From positions 41,270 through 105,269 of the forward strand of contig NZ_FZOD01000004.1 in NCBI RefSeq assembly GCF_900188345.1: a DNA stretch of 64,000 bases, read 5' to 3'. Source of the stretch: Streptosporangium subroseum. Its GTDB lineage: Bacteria; Actinomycetota; Actinomycetes; Streptosporangiales; Streptosporangiaceae. Position numbers and translations under genes: made by a program. Each line of letters starts with the position of its first letter. Position 1 is the stretch's first letter. Below the pieces are notes generated by a model. That model made no database searches. It saw only the letters and a program-made list of their open reading frames with translations, and had not been told where the DNA came from. Below, piece after piece: positions 46,520 to 54,375 of the stretch.

Positions 46520-47484
46520 GCGCGCGCCTGCTGAAGTGATTCACCGAGGATTCCGGTGGGACGGAACATCAGGACGAGAACAAGGATGGAGAAGGAGATC
46601 ACATGCTTCCAGTCGGAGCCGAAGAAGATGGCTCCGTAGTTCTCCACCAGACCCAGCGTGATACCGCCGACCAGGGCTCCACGCAGGTTGCCGATACCAC
46701 CCAGGACCGCCGCGGTGAACGCCTTGATCCCGAACAGGAACCCGATGAAATAGTTCGTGTTCTCGTACGAGATCAGATAGAGGGCGCCCGCCACACCGGC
46801 CATTCCACCGCCGATGAGGAACGTCATCCGGACGATCTTGTTGATGTCGACGCCCATCAGAACCGCGGCCTCGGGGTTCTGCGCCGTGGCGCGAATCCCT
46901 CGGCCGACCTTCGTACGGTTCACCAGGGCATCAAGCGCGACCATCATGCCGATGGCCGCCACGATGACCAGAACCTGGTCGACGCGGACCGAATGACCGA
47001 AGATCGAGAAAAGCTCGGTCCGCTCCATCAGCCGGGGCAGAGCCATCGGAATCCGGCCCTGCTGCGGACGGTTGAAGACCTTCGGAATGATCAGGAGCGC
47101 GAACAGCTCCTGCAGGAAGATCGAGGCGCCGATCGCCGAGATGAGAGCCGCCAGCCGGGACGCGCCGCGACTACGCAGCGGCCGGTAGGCGATCCGCTCC
47201 AGCGCCATCGCCGTACCCGCCGAGGCCACCATGCCCGCCAGGATCATCGCCACGATGATCCCGACCAACGCGATGCCGGTCAGCGGCGAGGAGATGCCCA
47301 GCACGAACGGCACGAACATCGCACCGAAAGTTCCGATCATGAACACTTCGGAGTGCGCAAAGTTAATGAGCCGCAGCACGCCGTACACCATGGTGTAGCC
47401 GAGCGCGATCAGGGCGTAGATCGAGCCGAAGGCGAGGCCGTCGATCGTCGCCGGCCAGAACTGATTGACGAAGTCATTGAGCAC
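46516..47484 (-). CDS. livH: Branched-chain amino-acid ABC transporter permease LivH
   Basis: 322 residues. Around eight membrane helices; family features include GSIYALIALGYTMVYGVLRLINFAHSE (family N-terminus), GRGIRATAQNPEAAVLMGVD (EAA loop) and FTAAVLGGIGNLRGALVGG. It pairs with LivM to form the channel. It is the first gene of the permease/ATPase block and lies 166 bp downstream of the binding-protein gene; a hairpin in that gap probably reduces read-through. Confidence 0.95.
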   Translation of the reverse strand: MLNDFVNQFWPATIDGLAFGSIYALIALGYTMVYGVLRLINFAHSEVFMIGTFGAMFVPFVLGISSPLTGIALVGIIVAMILAGMVASAGTAMALERIAYRPLRSRGASRLAALISAIGASIFLQELFALLIIPKVFNRPQQGRIPMALPRLMERTELFSIFGHSVRVDQVLVIVAAIGMMVALDALVNRTKVGRGIRATAQNPEAAVLMGVDINKIVRMTFLIGGGMAGVAGALYLISYENTNYFIGFLFGIKAFTAAVLGGIGNLRGALVGGITLGLVENYGAIFFGSDWKHVISFSILVLVLMFRPTGILGESLQQARA

Positions 47485-47579
47485 TAGGGTTTACCACTTC
47501 TAGCGGGGGTCGCCTGCACTGTGCCGGTAGTACACCACTTCCGGCGAAGCCTCGTGGACTCTGACCGGAAGTACGCGGA

Positions 47580-47609
47580 GAGCGGGAACGCATCGCGGCG
47601 TTCCCGCTC
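47580..47609 (-). terminator. Attenuator-type hairpin between binding-protein gene and livH
   Basis: Perfect 12-bp arms (47580-47591 and 47598-47609) with a 6-nt loop. It lies in the 166-bp gap between two co-directional transporter genes. No T-run follows on the minus strand, so it is more likely a partial terminator or an mRNA 3'-end stabiliser, which would favour excess binding protein. Confidence 0.65.
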
Positions 47610-47650
47610 CTCGCGCATCAACTACCTAACTCTTTCTTCAAGCTCCCGGC

Positions 47651-48853
47651 TCAGCCCAGCTTGGCCTCGGCGGCCTTGCCAAGCAGGCCGATCGCGCCAT
47701 CCTTGACCTGATAGATGTAAATGTCCTTCGCCGCGACCTCACCGTTGGCCTCGAACTTGACCTGCTTCGAGACACCCGCGAAGTCAACCGTGCCGATGAA
47801 GGCGTTGATCTTGTCAGCGGTGGTGTTGCCCGCCTTGATCGCGTCGATGAAGACGGTGGCCGCGTCATAACCCTCGGCCGCGTAGATCGCCGGGTCGGCG
47901 CTGTAAGCAGCCTTGTAGGCGTCGGCGAAAGCCTTCACCTTGGCGTCGGTCACATCCGGGGTCGCGATGTAGCACGGGCAACCCACGAGAGCGCCCTCGG
48001 CGTTCGCGGCACCCGCGCCGTCGATGAGGCCCTTGTCCAGCGAACCGTCACCGGACAGGAACTTCGCCTTCACACCCTTGTCACGGAGCTGCTTGAGCAG
48101 GACACCGCCCGCGGCGTAGTAACCACCGAAGAAGATCGCGTCAGGCTTCGCCGCCACAACCTTGTTCACGACAGAGGAGAAGTCGCTCTCGGCCGGGTCA
48201 AGCGAGTCGTTCGTCAGCTTCACGCCCTTGCCCTCAAGCGTGGTCCTGACGACATCGGCCAGCGGCTTGCCGTACTCGGACTTGTCGTCGATGACAAAAG
48301 CGTTCTTCGAACCGACGCCGTCCGCGATGAAGTTGGCGATACCGGGGCCCTGGACGCTGTCGCTCGGGAGAACCCGGTGCCAGTACTTCCAGCCGTTCGC
48401 CGACAGCGCGGCGTTCGTGGCGGACGCCGAGATGCTCGGAATCATCGCCTCTTCCATCACCGGCGCCACCTGGGCGGACTCACCCGAGAACGCCGGGCCG
48501 ATCAGACCGACGATCTTGTCGGTCTTGATGGCCTGCTGAGCCAGCGCGACGGCCTTCGAAGGGTCGGCCTGGCTGTCATATTCGACCATCTCGACCTTCA
48601 CGGCCGGATTGGTCTTGTTGTACTCGTCGATAACGAGCTTCGCACCGTTCCTGGGAGGAATGACGATGCCGGCGTTCGCGCCGGTCAGGTCACCCATGAA
48701 CCCAAGCTTGATGGTGCTACCGGCGGCGGCGCTGGAGCTACCGGCTTCCGGGCTGGCGTCCGTGCCTCCTCCGTCTGAGCAGGCAGCGAGACCGAGGGTG
48801 AGCGCCAGACCGACGGCAAGCACTCCACCGAGGCGTGCAGACTTAGGCCGCAA
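47651..48853 (-). CDS. Branched-chain amino-acid ABC transporter substrate-binding lipoprotein
   Basis: About 400 residues from a TTG at 48853, where AGGAAGG lies 5 nt upstream; an in-frame start at 48907 is less likely. Signal peptide RPKSARLGGVLAVGLALTLGLAAC has lipobox LAAC. The mature protein is a type I periplasmic-binding fold of the LivJ/LivK group: IKLGFMGDLTGANAGIV, KIVGLIGPAFSGESAQVAPVM, YAAEGYDAATVFIDAI. It should deliver leucine, isoleucine, valine or related ligands to LivHM. It heads the liv gene group. Confidence 0.94.
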   Translation of the reverse strand: MRPKSARLGGVLAVGLALTLGLAACSDGGGTDASPEAGSSSAAAGSTIKLGFMGDLTGANAGIVIPPRNGAKLVIDEYNKTNPAVKVEMVEYDSQADPSKAVALAQQAIKTDKIVGLIGPAFSGESAQVAPVMEEAMIPSISASATNAALSANGWKYWHRVLPSDSVQGPGIANFIADGVGSKNAFVIDDKSEYGKPLADVVRTTLEGKGVKLTNDSLDPAESDFSSVVNKVVAAKPDAIFFGGYYAAGGVLLKQLRDKGVKAKFLSGDGSLDKGLIDGAGAANAEGALVGCPCYIATPDVTDAKVKAFADAYKAAYSADPAIYAAEGYDAATVFIDAIKAGNTTADKINAFIGTVDFAGVSKQVKFEANGEVAAKDIYIYQVKDGAIGLLGKAAEAKLG

Positions 48854-49185
48854 GGTTGCCTTCCTTTCGCCCAGTCCCTCGTCAGGACCGAGTTCACAGA
48901 TGCCCACCCCTGGCGAGGTATGCCAGGGGGTTGTGTCGGTTAGTACAGCTAGCGGATGTCACGGGTCGATACAGGACGGCCCACCGTTGCTGTTTCGTTA
49001 TAACACCGATCCTTTTCGGCTATCAGATACAAAAGCCATGGTCACTGGCAATCTAATGCAATACAGGTAGATCACTCCGAGTACGCGAAGGCACACCCGA
49101 CGTCTCGACCAGTGGACACACACATCGGCCCGGATAAAGACTTCCCACCACACGGCACGGCCAGACGCGACAACCCACCCCGAAA
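48854..49185. other. Gap upstream of the liv group, after pdtaR-like gene
   Basis: 332 bp between the ANTAR regulator stop and the binding-protein start, both on the minus strand. The centre (about 48990-49075) is unusually AT-rich for this genome and contains TTATAACG on the minus strand, so it should hold the liv promoter. I cannot fix a matching -35. No gene is seen. Confidence 0.5.
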
Positions 49186-49797
49186 TCAGGCCTCCGGAGC
49201 CTCCGCACCCCCGGCCGCGGGACCCGACATCTCCGTGACCACGATCTGAGCCACCTGGCGCATACTCAGCCTGCGATCCATCGACGCCTTCTGAATCCAC
49301 CGAAACGCCTGCGGCTCACTCCACCCGTGCTGCTCCATGAGCAACCCCTTGGCCCGCTCGACCAGCTTGCGCGTCTCCAACCGCTCCGAGAGCGTGCCGA
49401 CCTCCCGCTCCAGCGCCGCCATCTCCTCATGCCTGCTGACCGCCATCTCGATCGCGGGCACAAGATCGGACTTGGTGAACGGCTTCACCAGATACGCCAT
49501 CGCCCCGGCGTCCCTGGCCCGCTCGACCAGATCCCGCTGCGAGAAGGCCGTGAGGATGAGACACGGCGCGATCCGCTGCGACACGATCTGCTCGGCGGCC
49601 GAGATCCCGTCCAGGATGGGCATCTTCACATCCAGGATCACCAGATCAGGCCGGTGCTCCAACGCCATTTTGACCGCGGTCTCCCCGTCCCCGGCCTCCC
49701 CGACGACGGCATACCCGTCCTCCTCCAGCATCTCCTTCAGGTCGAGGCGGATCAGTGCCTCGTCTTCCGCGATCACCACTCGCCGCTGCGTACTCAC
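49186..49797 (-). CDS. pdtaR: ANTAR-domain response regulator, PdtaR-like
   Basis: About 203 residues from the GTG at 49797; TTG at 49803 is possible. A receiver domain (RRVVIAEDEALIRLDLKEML, phospho-Asp in LVILDVKMPILDG, switch LTAFSQRD, Lys in YLVKPFTKSDL) is followed by a coiled segment and an ANTAR RNA-binding domain (KLVERAKGLLMEQHGWSEPQAFRWIQKASMDRR). It resembles M. tuberculosis PdtaR closely over its whole length. It would act as an RNA-binding antiterminator after phosphorylation by a PdtaS-like kinase encoded elsewhere. Confidence 0.93.
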   Translation of the reverse strand: MSTQRRVVIAEDEALIRLDLKEMLEEDGYAVVGEAGDGETAVKMALEHRPDLVILDVKMPILDGISAAEQIVSQRIAPCLILTAFSQRDLVERARDAGAMAYLVKPFTKSDLVPAIEMAVSRHEEMAALEREVGTLSERLETRKLVERAKGLLMEQHGWSEPQAFRWIQKASMDRRLSMRQVAQIVVTEMSGPAAGGAEAPEA

Positions 49798-49911
49798 GAG
49801 CAAGAGAGTACCGACGTCCGCTAGATTAGGACTACGTCGGTGTCCACGGCTGATCCAGTTCTAGGTATGCTCGTCACCGATGTAAAAATCCGGACAAGTC
49901 CGGAAATATCA

Positions 49912-49994
49912 GCCGGAATGGTGGAATGGCATACACGGACGCCTCAAAAGCGTCTGCTCGAAAGGGCGTGCGGGTTCGAATCCCGCTTCCGGCA
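49912..49994 (+). tRNA. tRNA-Leu (CAA)
   Basis: 83 nt. Acceptor arms GCCGGAA/TTCCGGC, anticodon stem GACGC/GCGTC with loop CTCAAAA (anticodon CAA), a long variable arm (GCTC-GAAA-GGGC) and T-arm GCGGG-TTCGAAT-CCCGC. This is a class II leucine tRNA; CCA is not encoded. A perfect 7-bp inverted repeat (49889-49904) sits just upstream and may fold in the precursor leader. Confidence 0.95.
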
Positions 49995-50116
49995 CCCATC
50001 CGACAGAGTCCTTCAATCCTGGACAAGTCGCCCCGCTGAACTCCTCAAATCAATTCCTTGCACCACTCTCTGTAGCGAACCTGAAACTGTCGGTGGCCGC
50101 TGGCATGGTTTATTCC

Positions 50117-50884
50117 ATGCACCCCCGCGAAACTGTCGACCGCGCCCTGCAACTGTCCGCGCTCGGCCTTATCGATCGTCAGGTAGCCGATCTATGCGGT
50201 GTATCCCTCGGCGCCGTACAAAAGTGGAGAACCGGCGTACGGCGAGCATACGAAGAGGATGACACCAGACGTTTCCATTCTTGCCCTCGCTGCCACAGTC
50301 GCGTGCTCGACGAGACGGCCTACGCCTATCTCCTCGGGCTGTACCTGGGTGACGGCCACATCCTCCTCTGCCGCAAGGGCGTCTATCAGCTCACTCTCGC
50401 CTGCTGTGACGACTGGCCAGGGCTTATGCAGGAAGCGGCGGACACCCTGGCAATAGTGATGCCGACCTCTTCCGTCGGCCGTCGCCAGAAGAACGGCTGC
50501 ACGGAGGTCAGAAGCCACTCCAAACACTGGGCATGCCTGTTTCCTCAGCATGGCCCTGGTCGAAAGCACGAGCGGAAGATCGCCCTGGAGGATTGGCAGC
50601 TGAAGATTGTCACAGAGCACCCCGGCCTGTTTGCCAGGGGCCTGATGCACTCTGACGGCTACAGAGGTATGAACCGGATCCGCCATCACTTCAACGGTAG
50701 TGATCACTGGTACGAGTATCCGCGCTATCTCTTCAAAAACGAGTCCAGGGACATCCTTGAGCTGTGCGGTGAAGCGCTGGACCTGCTCAACGTGAACTGG
50801 CGCTATTCGCGCTACAACACCATCTCGGTGGCCAAGCGGGAGGCGGTTGAGCGGTTGGATGAGTTCGTGGGGCCGAAGTACTGA
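50117..50884 (+). CDS. Free-standing LAGLIDADG-type protein with N-terminal HTH
   Basis: About 255 residues. An N-terminal helix-turn-helix (ALGLIDRQVADLCGVSLGAVQKWR) is followed by a CPRC knuckle and two LAGLIDADG-like helices, YAYLLGLYLGDGHI (~75-88) and LFARGLMHSDGYRG, the pattern of a homing endonuclease or a WhiA-type domesticated relative. It is not inside an intron or intein here. The start could be ATG at 50117, ATG at 50105 or GTG at 50093. It lies between tRNA-Leu(CAA) and an abnormal tRNA-Tyr-like sequence. Base composition is less GC-rich than neighbours, consistent with transfer. Confidence 0.85.
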   Translation: MHPRETVDRALQLSALGLIDRQVADLCGVSLGAVQKWRTGVRRAYEEDDTRRFHSCPRCHSRVLDETAYAYLLGLYLGDGHILLCRKGVYQLTLACCDDWPGLMQEAADTLAIVMPTSSVGRRQKNGCTEVRSHSKHWACLFPQHGPGRKHERKIALEDWQLKIVTEHPGLFARGLMHSDGYRGMNRIRHHFNGSDHWYEYPRYLFKNESRDILELCGEALDLLNVNWRYSRYNTISVAKREAVERLDEFVGPKY

Positions 50885-50889
50885 CGTGG

Positions 50890-50970
50890 TGGGCGAGAGA
50901 GATTCGAACCCCCTCAGTCGAAACACCTGATTTACAGTCAGACCCGGCTCTCCCACTCCGGCGCCGCCCC
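50890..50970 (-). tRNA. tRNA-Tyr (GTA)-like sequence with non-canonical features
   Basis: Reading on the minus strand, D-stem CCGG/CCGG, anticodon stem TCTGA/TCAGG with loop CTGTAAA (anticodon GTA), and T-loop TTCGAAT are clear. The T-stem GGGGG/CTCTC needs two G-U pairs. Using acceptor 5' strand GGGGCGG gives a G1-A72 mismatch, C at position 8 in place of U8, and C73. Shifting by one to gain G1-C72 and A73-CCA leaves a one-base shortage between acceptor and D-stem or T-stem. It could be a degenerate or unusual tRNA. Confidence 0.6.
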
Positions 50971-51146
50971 GTGGAGACGCCTTCAGGATGGTCTTTCGCC
51001 GGTGCGGGCGGCAACGGGTTTTCCCGAGCGGGCCGACGGGTTGCCGGGGCCGGCTTCGGCCGTCCCTCGTGCGGCGGGTGGGTGGTGAGTGGACTGCGGG
51101 CGGGCGAGTAGGTTGCTCGGAAGACTGTTGATCGGAAGGTGGCGGC

Positions 51147-51773
51147 GTGGAAGCGACGGGGAACGGCCGGGGAGGCCGGAGCGGTGTCTCGGCGGCTCTT
51201 TCGGAGGGTGCCTTGGCGGCTTCGGGGGGTGCTCCGGCGATTCTTCCGGGGGTGGTGAGGCTGAGCGGGCACGGGGTGGTGCTGCGGGAGTGGGAGGACG
51301 ACGACCTGGTGGCGATGGTCGGGTTGTTCGACGACCCGGATGTGGCCTACTGGACGCCGTTGGCCTCGCCGTTCGATCTGGAGGCCGCGCGGGTCTATTT
51401 GAAGCGGGCTCAGGAGAGGCGGGCGGCGGGGAAGCGGGTTCAGCTCGCCGTCACCGTTGACGGGGGCGAGCCGATGGGTGAGGTGTTGCTGATGCTGAGC
51501 GAGCTGGATCTGGATGTCGCGGAGATCGGTTATGCCATGGGGGCGGCGTATCGGGGTCGGGGGCTGGCGGCGCGGGCGGTGCGGGTGATGACGGGCTTCG
51601 CCCATGACACCGTGGGCGTCTCCCGGCTGCTGCTGGAGATCGAGGCCGGAAATGCCGCGAGCGCGGCGGTGGCCCGTGCGGCCGGGTATCGCCTGACGGA
51701 GGCTCCGCCGATTCATTCGGAGGAGAAAGGCCGCCCGATTTCCTTGCAGACCTGGGAGTATGACCACGCATAA
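51147..51773 (+). CDS. GNAT acetyltransferase, RimJ/RimL type
   Basis: 208 residues. After a Gly/Ala-rich, probably disordered N-terminus (~35 residues) comes a RimL-like GNAT domain: VVLREWEDDDLVAMVGLFDDPDVAYW, AEIGYAMGAAYRGRGLAARAVRVM (acetyl-CoA loop) and LEIEAGNAASAAVARAAGYRL. Likely protein N-terminal or small-molecule acetylation; the substrate is unknown. GTG at 51147 follows GGAAGGTGGCGGC. Confidence 0.86.
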   Translation: MEATGNGRGGRSGVSAALSEGALAASGGAPAILPGVVRLSGHGVVLREWEDDDLVAMVGLFDDPDVAYWTPLASPFDLEAARVYLKRAQERRAAGKRVQLAVTVDGGEPMGEVLLMLSELDLDVAEIGYAMGAAYRGRGLAARAVRVMTGFAHDTVGVSRLLLEIEAGNAASAAVARAAGYRLTEAPPIHSEEKGRPISLQTWEYDHA

Positions 51774-52063
51774 GTGGTCGGCCCTGTCATCGGCTCCGGC
51801 CCAGCCGGACGGTGTCTGAAGTTTCGTTGTTTCATGGAAAGCAAGGGAAGGGCGGAAGAACCGCATCTTCCCGTTGAGACGGGGATACAAAAAGATCAAC
51901 TGAAGCCCGTTCGGCGCCTCTCGTCGGCCTTCGAGGACTTCAAGGAGATGGTTCACCCGCAAATTATTGTAAATATTGCAGAGCGCGCGCGGCATGGGTT
52001 TAAGTTTTAATCACCGGCTTTACCAGATGCCGGCAGCAGGAATTTCCCGGCTTATTGATTACC

Positions 52064-52095
52064 AAAAACCCGCAGGGTGAAGCCCCTGCTGCGGG
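52064..52095 (-). terminator. Intrinsic terminator with T-run, minus strand
   Basis: CCCGCAG (52069-52075) and CTGCGGG (52089-52095) pair across 13 nt. On the minus strand the hairpin is followed by GTTTTTGG. The nearest upstream minus-strand gene is pyk, ~370 bp away, which would give a long 3' UTR. Confidence 0.75.
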
Positions 52096-52195
52096 CTGAG
52101 GCGAATGCCCGAAGCGGGGCTCCTGAGCATGGGGCAGCCCCAGGCGATGTTGCGACTGTAGGTCTGCACCATGCCGGGACGGCCAGGATGCCGGA

Positions 52196-52306
52196 GCACG
52201 CGCGGGACGCCGGGACGGGGCAGGGTGCCGCGCTGCGAGCGGGACGCCGAGATGGGCAGGGTGCCGGGCCGCGAGCGGGACGCCGAGACGGGCAGGGTGC
52301 CGGGCC
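52196..52306. repeat. 36-bp tandem repeat array
   Basis: Two nearly identical 36-bp units (52235-52270 and 52271-52306), preceded by a ~39-bp related unit from 52196 and followed by decayed copies to about 52360. The core is GCGAGCGGGACGCCGAGA. It lies in the gap 3' of pyk. Confidence 0.85.
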
Positions 52307-52461
52307 ACGAGCGGGAACGCCGGGACGGCCGGGGTGCGAGCGGGGGCGCCGGGACGTGGGCTGAGCACCGGGCGGGGAGCGATGCGTGCCGCCCGGTCGG
52401 CCACCGCCAGGGCGGTGGCCGTATCCAGACGAGCGGGTCGATCAGGTGGGGCCGAGCCGGG

Positions 52462-53892
52462 TCAGGCGGGGTTCGAGACCGCCGAGCCGATGGTGTGGAC
52501 GCGCAGCGCGTTGGTGGAGCCGGCCGTTCCGGGAGGGGAGCCGGCGACGATGACGACCTTGTCGCCCTTCTCGAAGCGGGCGTTGGCCAGCAGCGAGGCC
52601 TCGACCTGGCGGACCATGTCGTCGGTGTGGTGGACGAAAGGCACCTCGAAGGTCTCCACGCCCCAGATCAGCGCGAGCTGGTTGCGGATCTCGGGGGCGG
52701 AGGTGAAGGCGAGGAGCGGGATCGGCGAGCGGTAGCGGGCCAGGCGGCGGGCGGTCTCACCGGACATGGTGAAGGCCACCAGGGCCTTGGCGCCGACGAT
52801 GGCGCCGACCTCGGCGGCGGCACGGGCGATGGCGCCGCCGGTGGTCTCCGGCAGCCGGTCCAGGCTGTGGGTGGCCTGCAGCGAGGTCTTCTCCGCGGTC
52901 GTGGCGATGCGGCTCATCGTCTCGACGGCCCCGACGGGGTAGTTGCCGACCGAGGTCTCACCGGAGAGCATGACCGCGTCGGCGCCGTCCATGACGGCGT
53001 AGGCGACGTCGGAGGCCTCCGCGCGGGTGGGGCGCGGGGCGGTGATCATTGATTCGAGCATCTGGGTGGCGACGATGACCGGGCGGGCCTTCTCGCGGCA
53101 CAGCTCGATGGCGCGCCTCTGCACGATGGGCACCTCTTCGAGGGGCAGCTCGACGCCGAGGTCGCCGCGGGCGACCATGATGCCGTCGAAGGCCTCGACG
53201 ATGGCCGGGAGCCGGTCCACGGCCTGCGGCTTCTCGATCTTGGCGATCAGGGGGAGGCGGATGCCCTCCTGCTCCATGATGTTGCGTACCACGTCGGCGT
53301 CGGAGGGGCGGCGGACGAAGGAAAGTGCGATCATGTCGCAGCCGGTGCGCAGGGCCCAGCGCAGGTCGGTCTCGTCCTTGTCGGTGAGGACCGGGGCGCT
53401 GACGTTGACGCCGGGGAGGTTGATGCCCTTGTTGTCGGAGATCATGCCGCCGATGAGCACGCGGGTGGTGACGCGCTGGCCGTCGACCCCGGTCACCTCG
53501 AGGTGGACGCGGCCGTCGTCGACGAGGATGCTGTCGCCGGGGTTGACGTCCTTGGGAAGTCCGAGGTAGGTGGTGGACACCTGGTCACGGTTGCCGGGGA
53601 CGTCTTCGGTGGTGATGACGAAGACGTCGCCGAAGCCGAGGCGGACGGGGCCCTCTTCGAACCTGCCGACTCGGATCTTGGGGCCTTGGAGGTCGGCGAG
53701 CACGCCTACGCCACGACCGAGCTCGGCGGCAGCCTCCCTCACCCTGTCGTAAACCTCCTTGTGCAGCTCATGGCTGCCATGGCTGAGGTTGAAACGGGCC
53801 ACGTCCATGCCCGCGACGATGAGTTCGCGGAGGCGTTCGGGAGAGGAGGTGGCGGGGCCGAGAGTGCAGACGATTTTCGCGCGACGAGTCAC
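52462..53892 (-). CDS. pyk: Pyruvate kinase
   Basis: 476 residues from GTG at 53892 (TRRAKIVCTLGPATSSPERL), with GGTGGGA upstream; an extended start at 53940 is less likely. It converts phosphoenolpyruvate and ADP to pyruvate and ATP. The active-site signature LIAKIEKPQAVDRL is intact with its Lys and Glu, and DGIMVARGDLGVELP and QMLESMITAPRPTRAE are typical. The C-terminal regulatory domain is present. In actinomycetes pyk sits near the ANTAR regulator, as here. Confidence 0.97.
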   Translation of the reverse strand: MTRRAKIVCTLGPATSSPERLRELIVAGMDVARFNLSHGSHELHKEVYDRVREAAAELGRGVGVLADLQGPKIRVGRFEEGPVRLGFGDVFVITTEDVPGNRDQVSTTYLGLPKDVNPGDSILVDDGRVHLEVTGVDGQRVTTRVLIGGMISDNKGINLPGVNVSAPVLTDKDETDLRWALRTGCDMIALSFVRRPSDADVVRNIMEQEGIRLPLIAKIEKPQAVDRLPAIVEAFDGIMVARGDLGVELPLEEVPIVQRRAIELCREKARPVIVATQMLESMITAPRPTRAEASDVAYAVMDGADAVMLSGETSVGNYPVGAVETMSRIATTAEKTSLQATHSLDRLPETTGGAIARAAAEVGAIVGAKALVAFTMSGETARRLARYRSPIPLLAFTSAPEIRNQLALIWGVETFEVPFVHHTDDMVRQVEASLLANARFEKGDKVVIVAGSPPGTAGSTNALRVHTIGSAVSNPA

Positions 53893-53970
53893 GGATCCCA
53901 CCCTAATTGGTACAGACCACTGGGTTGTGACGTTAGTCATTCCGCCAACGAAAAACTGGGTTACATAACG

Positions 53971-54375
53971 CTACCGCTGGTGAACGGGAGGTGGACAGTC
54001 GGCCTCGGTGTGCCCGCGGGGGTGCCGGCGGCGTCTCCACAGGTATCCGAGCCAGGAGACGAGCACGAGGATCAGCACTCCGAGGCGTGCCAGGTTGGTG
54101 TATTCCTGCGGGTAGACGACCCCTTCGATGTAGTGGTCGATGAACCCGCCGGGGGGCAGTCCTCGCTCCCCCGCGTTGCGCCTGCCCCAGTCTTCCACGA
54201 CGGTGAGCGGGCACTCGACGCCGGTCATGACGGACATGAGGCCCCATGCCGCGACGGCCAGGTGGGCCCGGATCAGTCGCGGCCACCGCCAGGCGAGGAA
54301 CCCGCCGACGGCCATGAAGACCAGGATGAGGAAGTGCACCACCATCGCGGCTTCCCCGATGAGGCGATAGGCCAT
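53971..54375 (-). CDS. DUF2784 membrane protein
   Basis: 134 residues with three to four membrane helices. The DUF2784 pattern is seen: HFLILVFMAVGGFLAWRWP, RAHLAVAAWGLMSVMTGVECPLTVVEDWGRR with the conserved Glu-Cys-Pro-Leu-Thr, then GFIDHYIEGVVYP. Function unknown. ATG at 54375. It follows the subtilase gene downstream of a 461-bp repeat-bearing gap. Confidence 0.9.
   Translation of the reverse strand: MAYRLIGEAAMVVHFLILVFMAVGGFLAWRWPRLIRAHLAVAAWGLMSVMTGVECPLTVVEDWGRRNAGERGLPPGGFIDHYIEGVVYPQEYTNLARLGVLILVLVSWLGYLWRRRRHPRGHTEADCPPPVHQR

Larger units (their letters stand above)
51774..52461. other. 688-bp gap with AT-rich patch, terminator and 36-bp repeats
   Basis: No gene is recognised. 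About 51955-52065 is strikingly AT-rich compared with everything around it; 52064-52095 is an intrinsic terminator on the minus strand; 52196-52306 is a 36-bp repeat array that decays to ~52360. Short frames on both strands have no family features, and the longest minus-strand one would run through the terminator. Confidence 0.5.

Noticed and set aside
49889..49904. Attachment site or integrated element at tRNA-Leu
   Set aside because: A short inverted repeat lies upstream, but there is no integrase gene and no direct repeat of the tRNA 3' end downstream.
52196..52360. Possible CRISPR array
   Set aside because: Units are directly adjacent with no unique spacers and no cas genes are in the window; the same applies to the arrays at 11588, 18601 and 54604.
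51988..52420. Minus-strand frame of 134 residues with a repeated LGVPLAARHPA block
   Set aside because: It is a by-product of the 36-bp DNA repeats, has no ribosome-binding site, and runs through an intrinsic terminator of the same strand.
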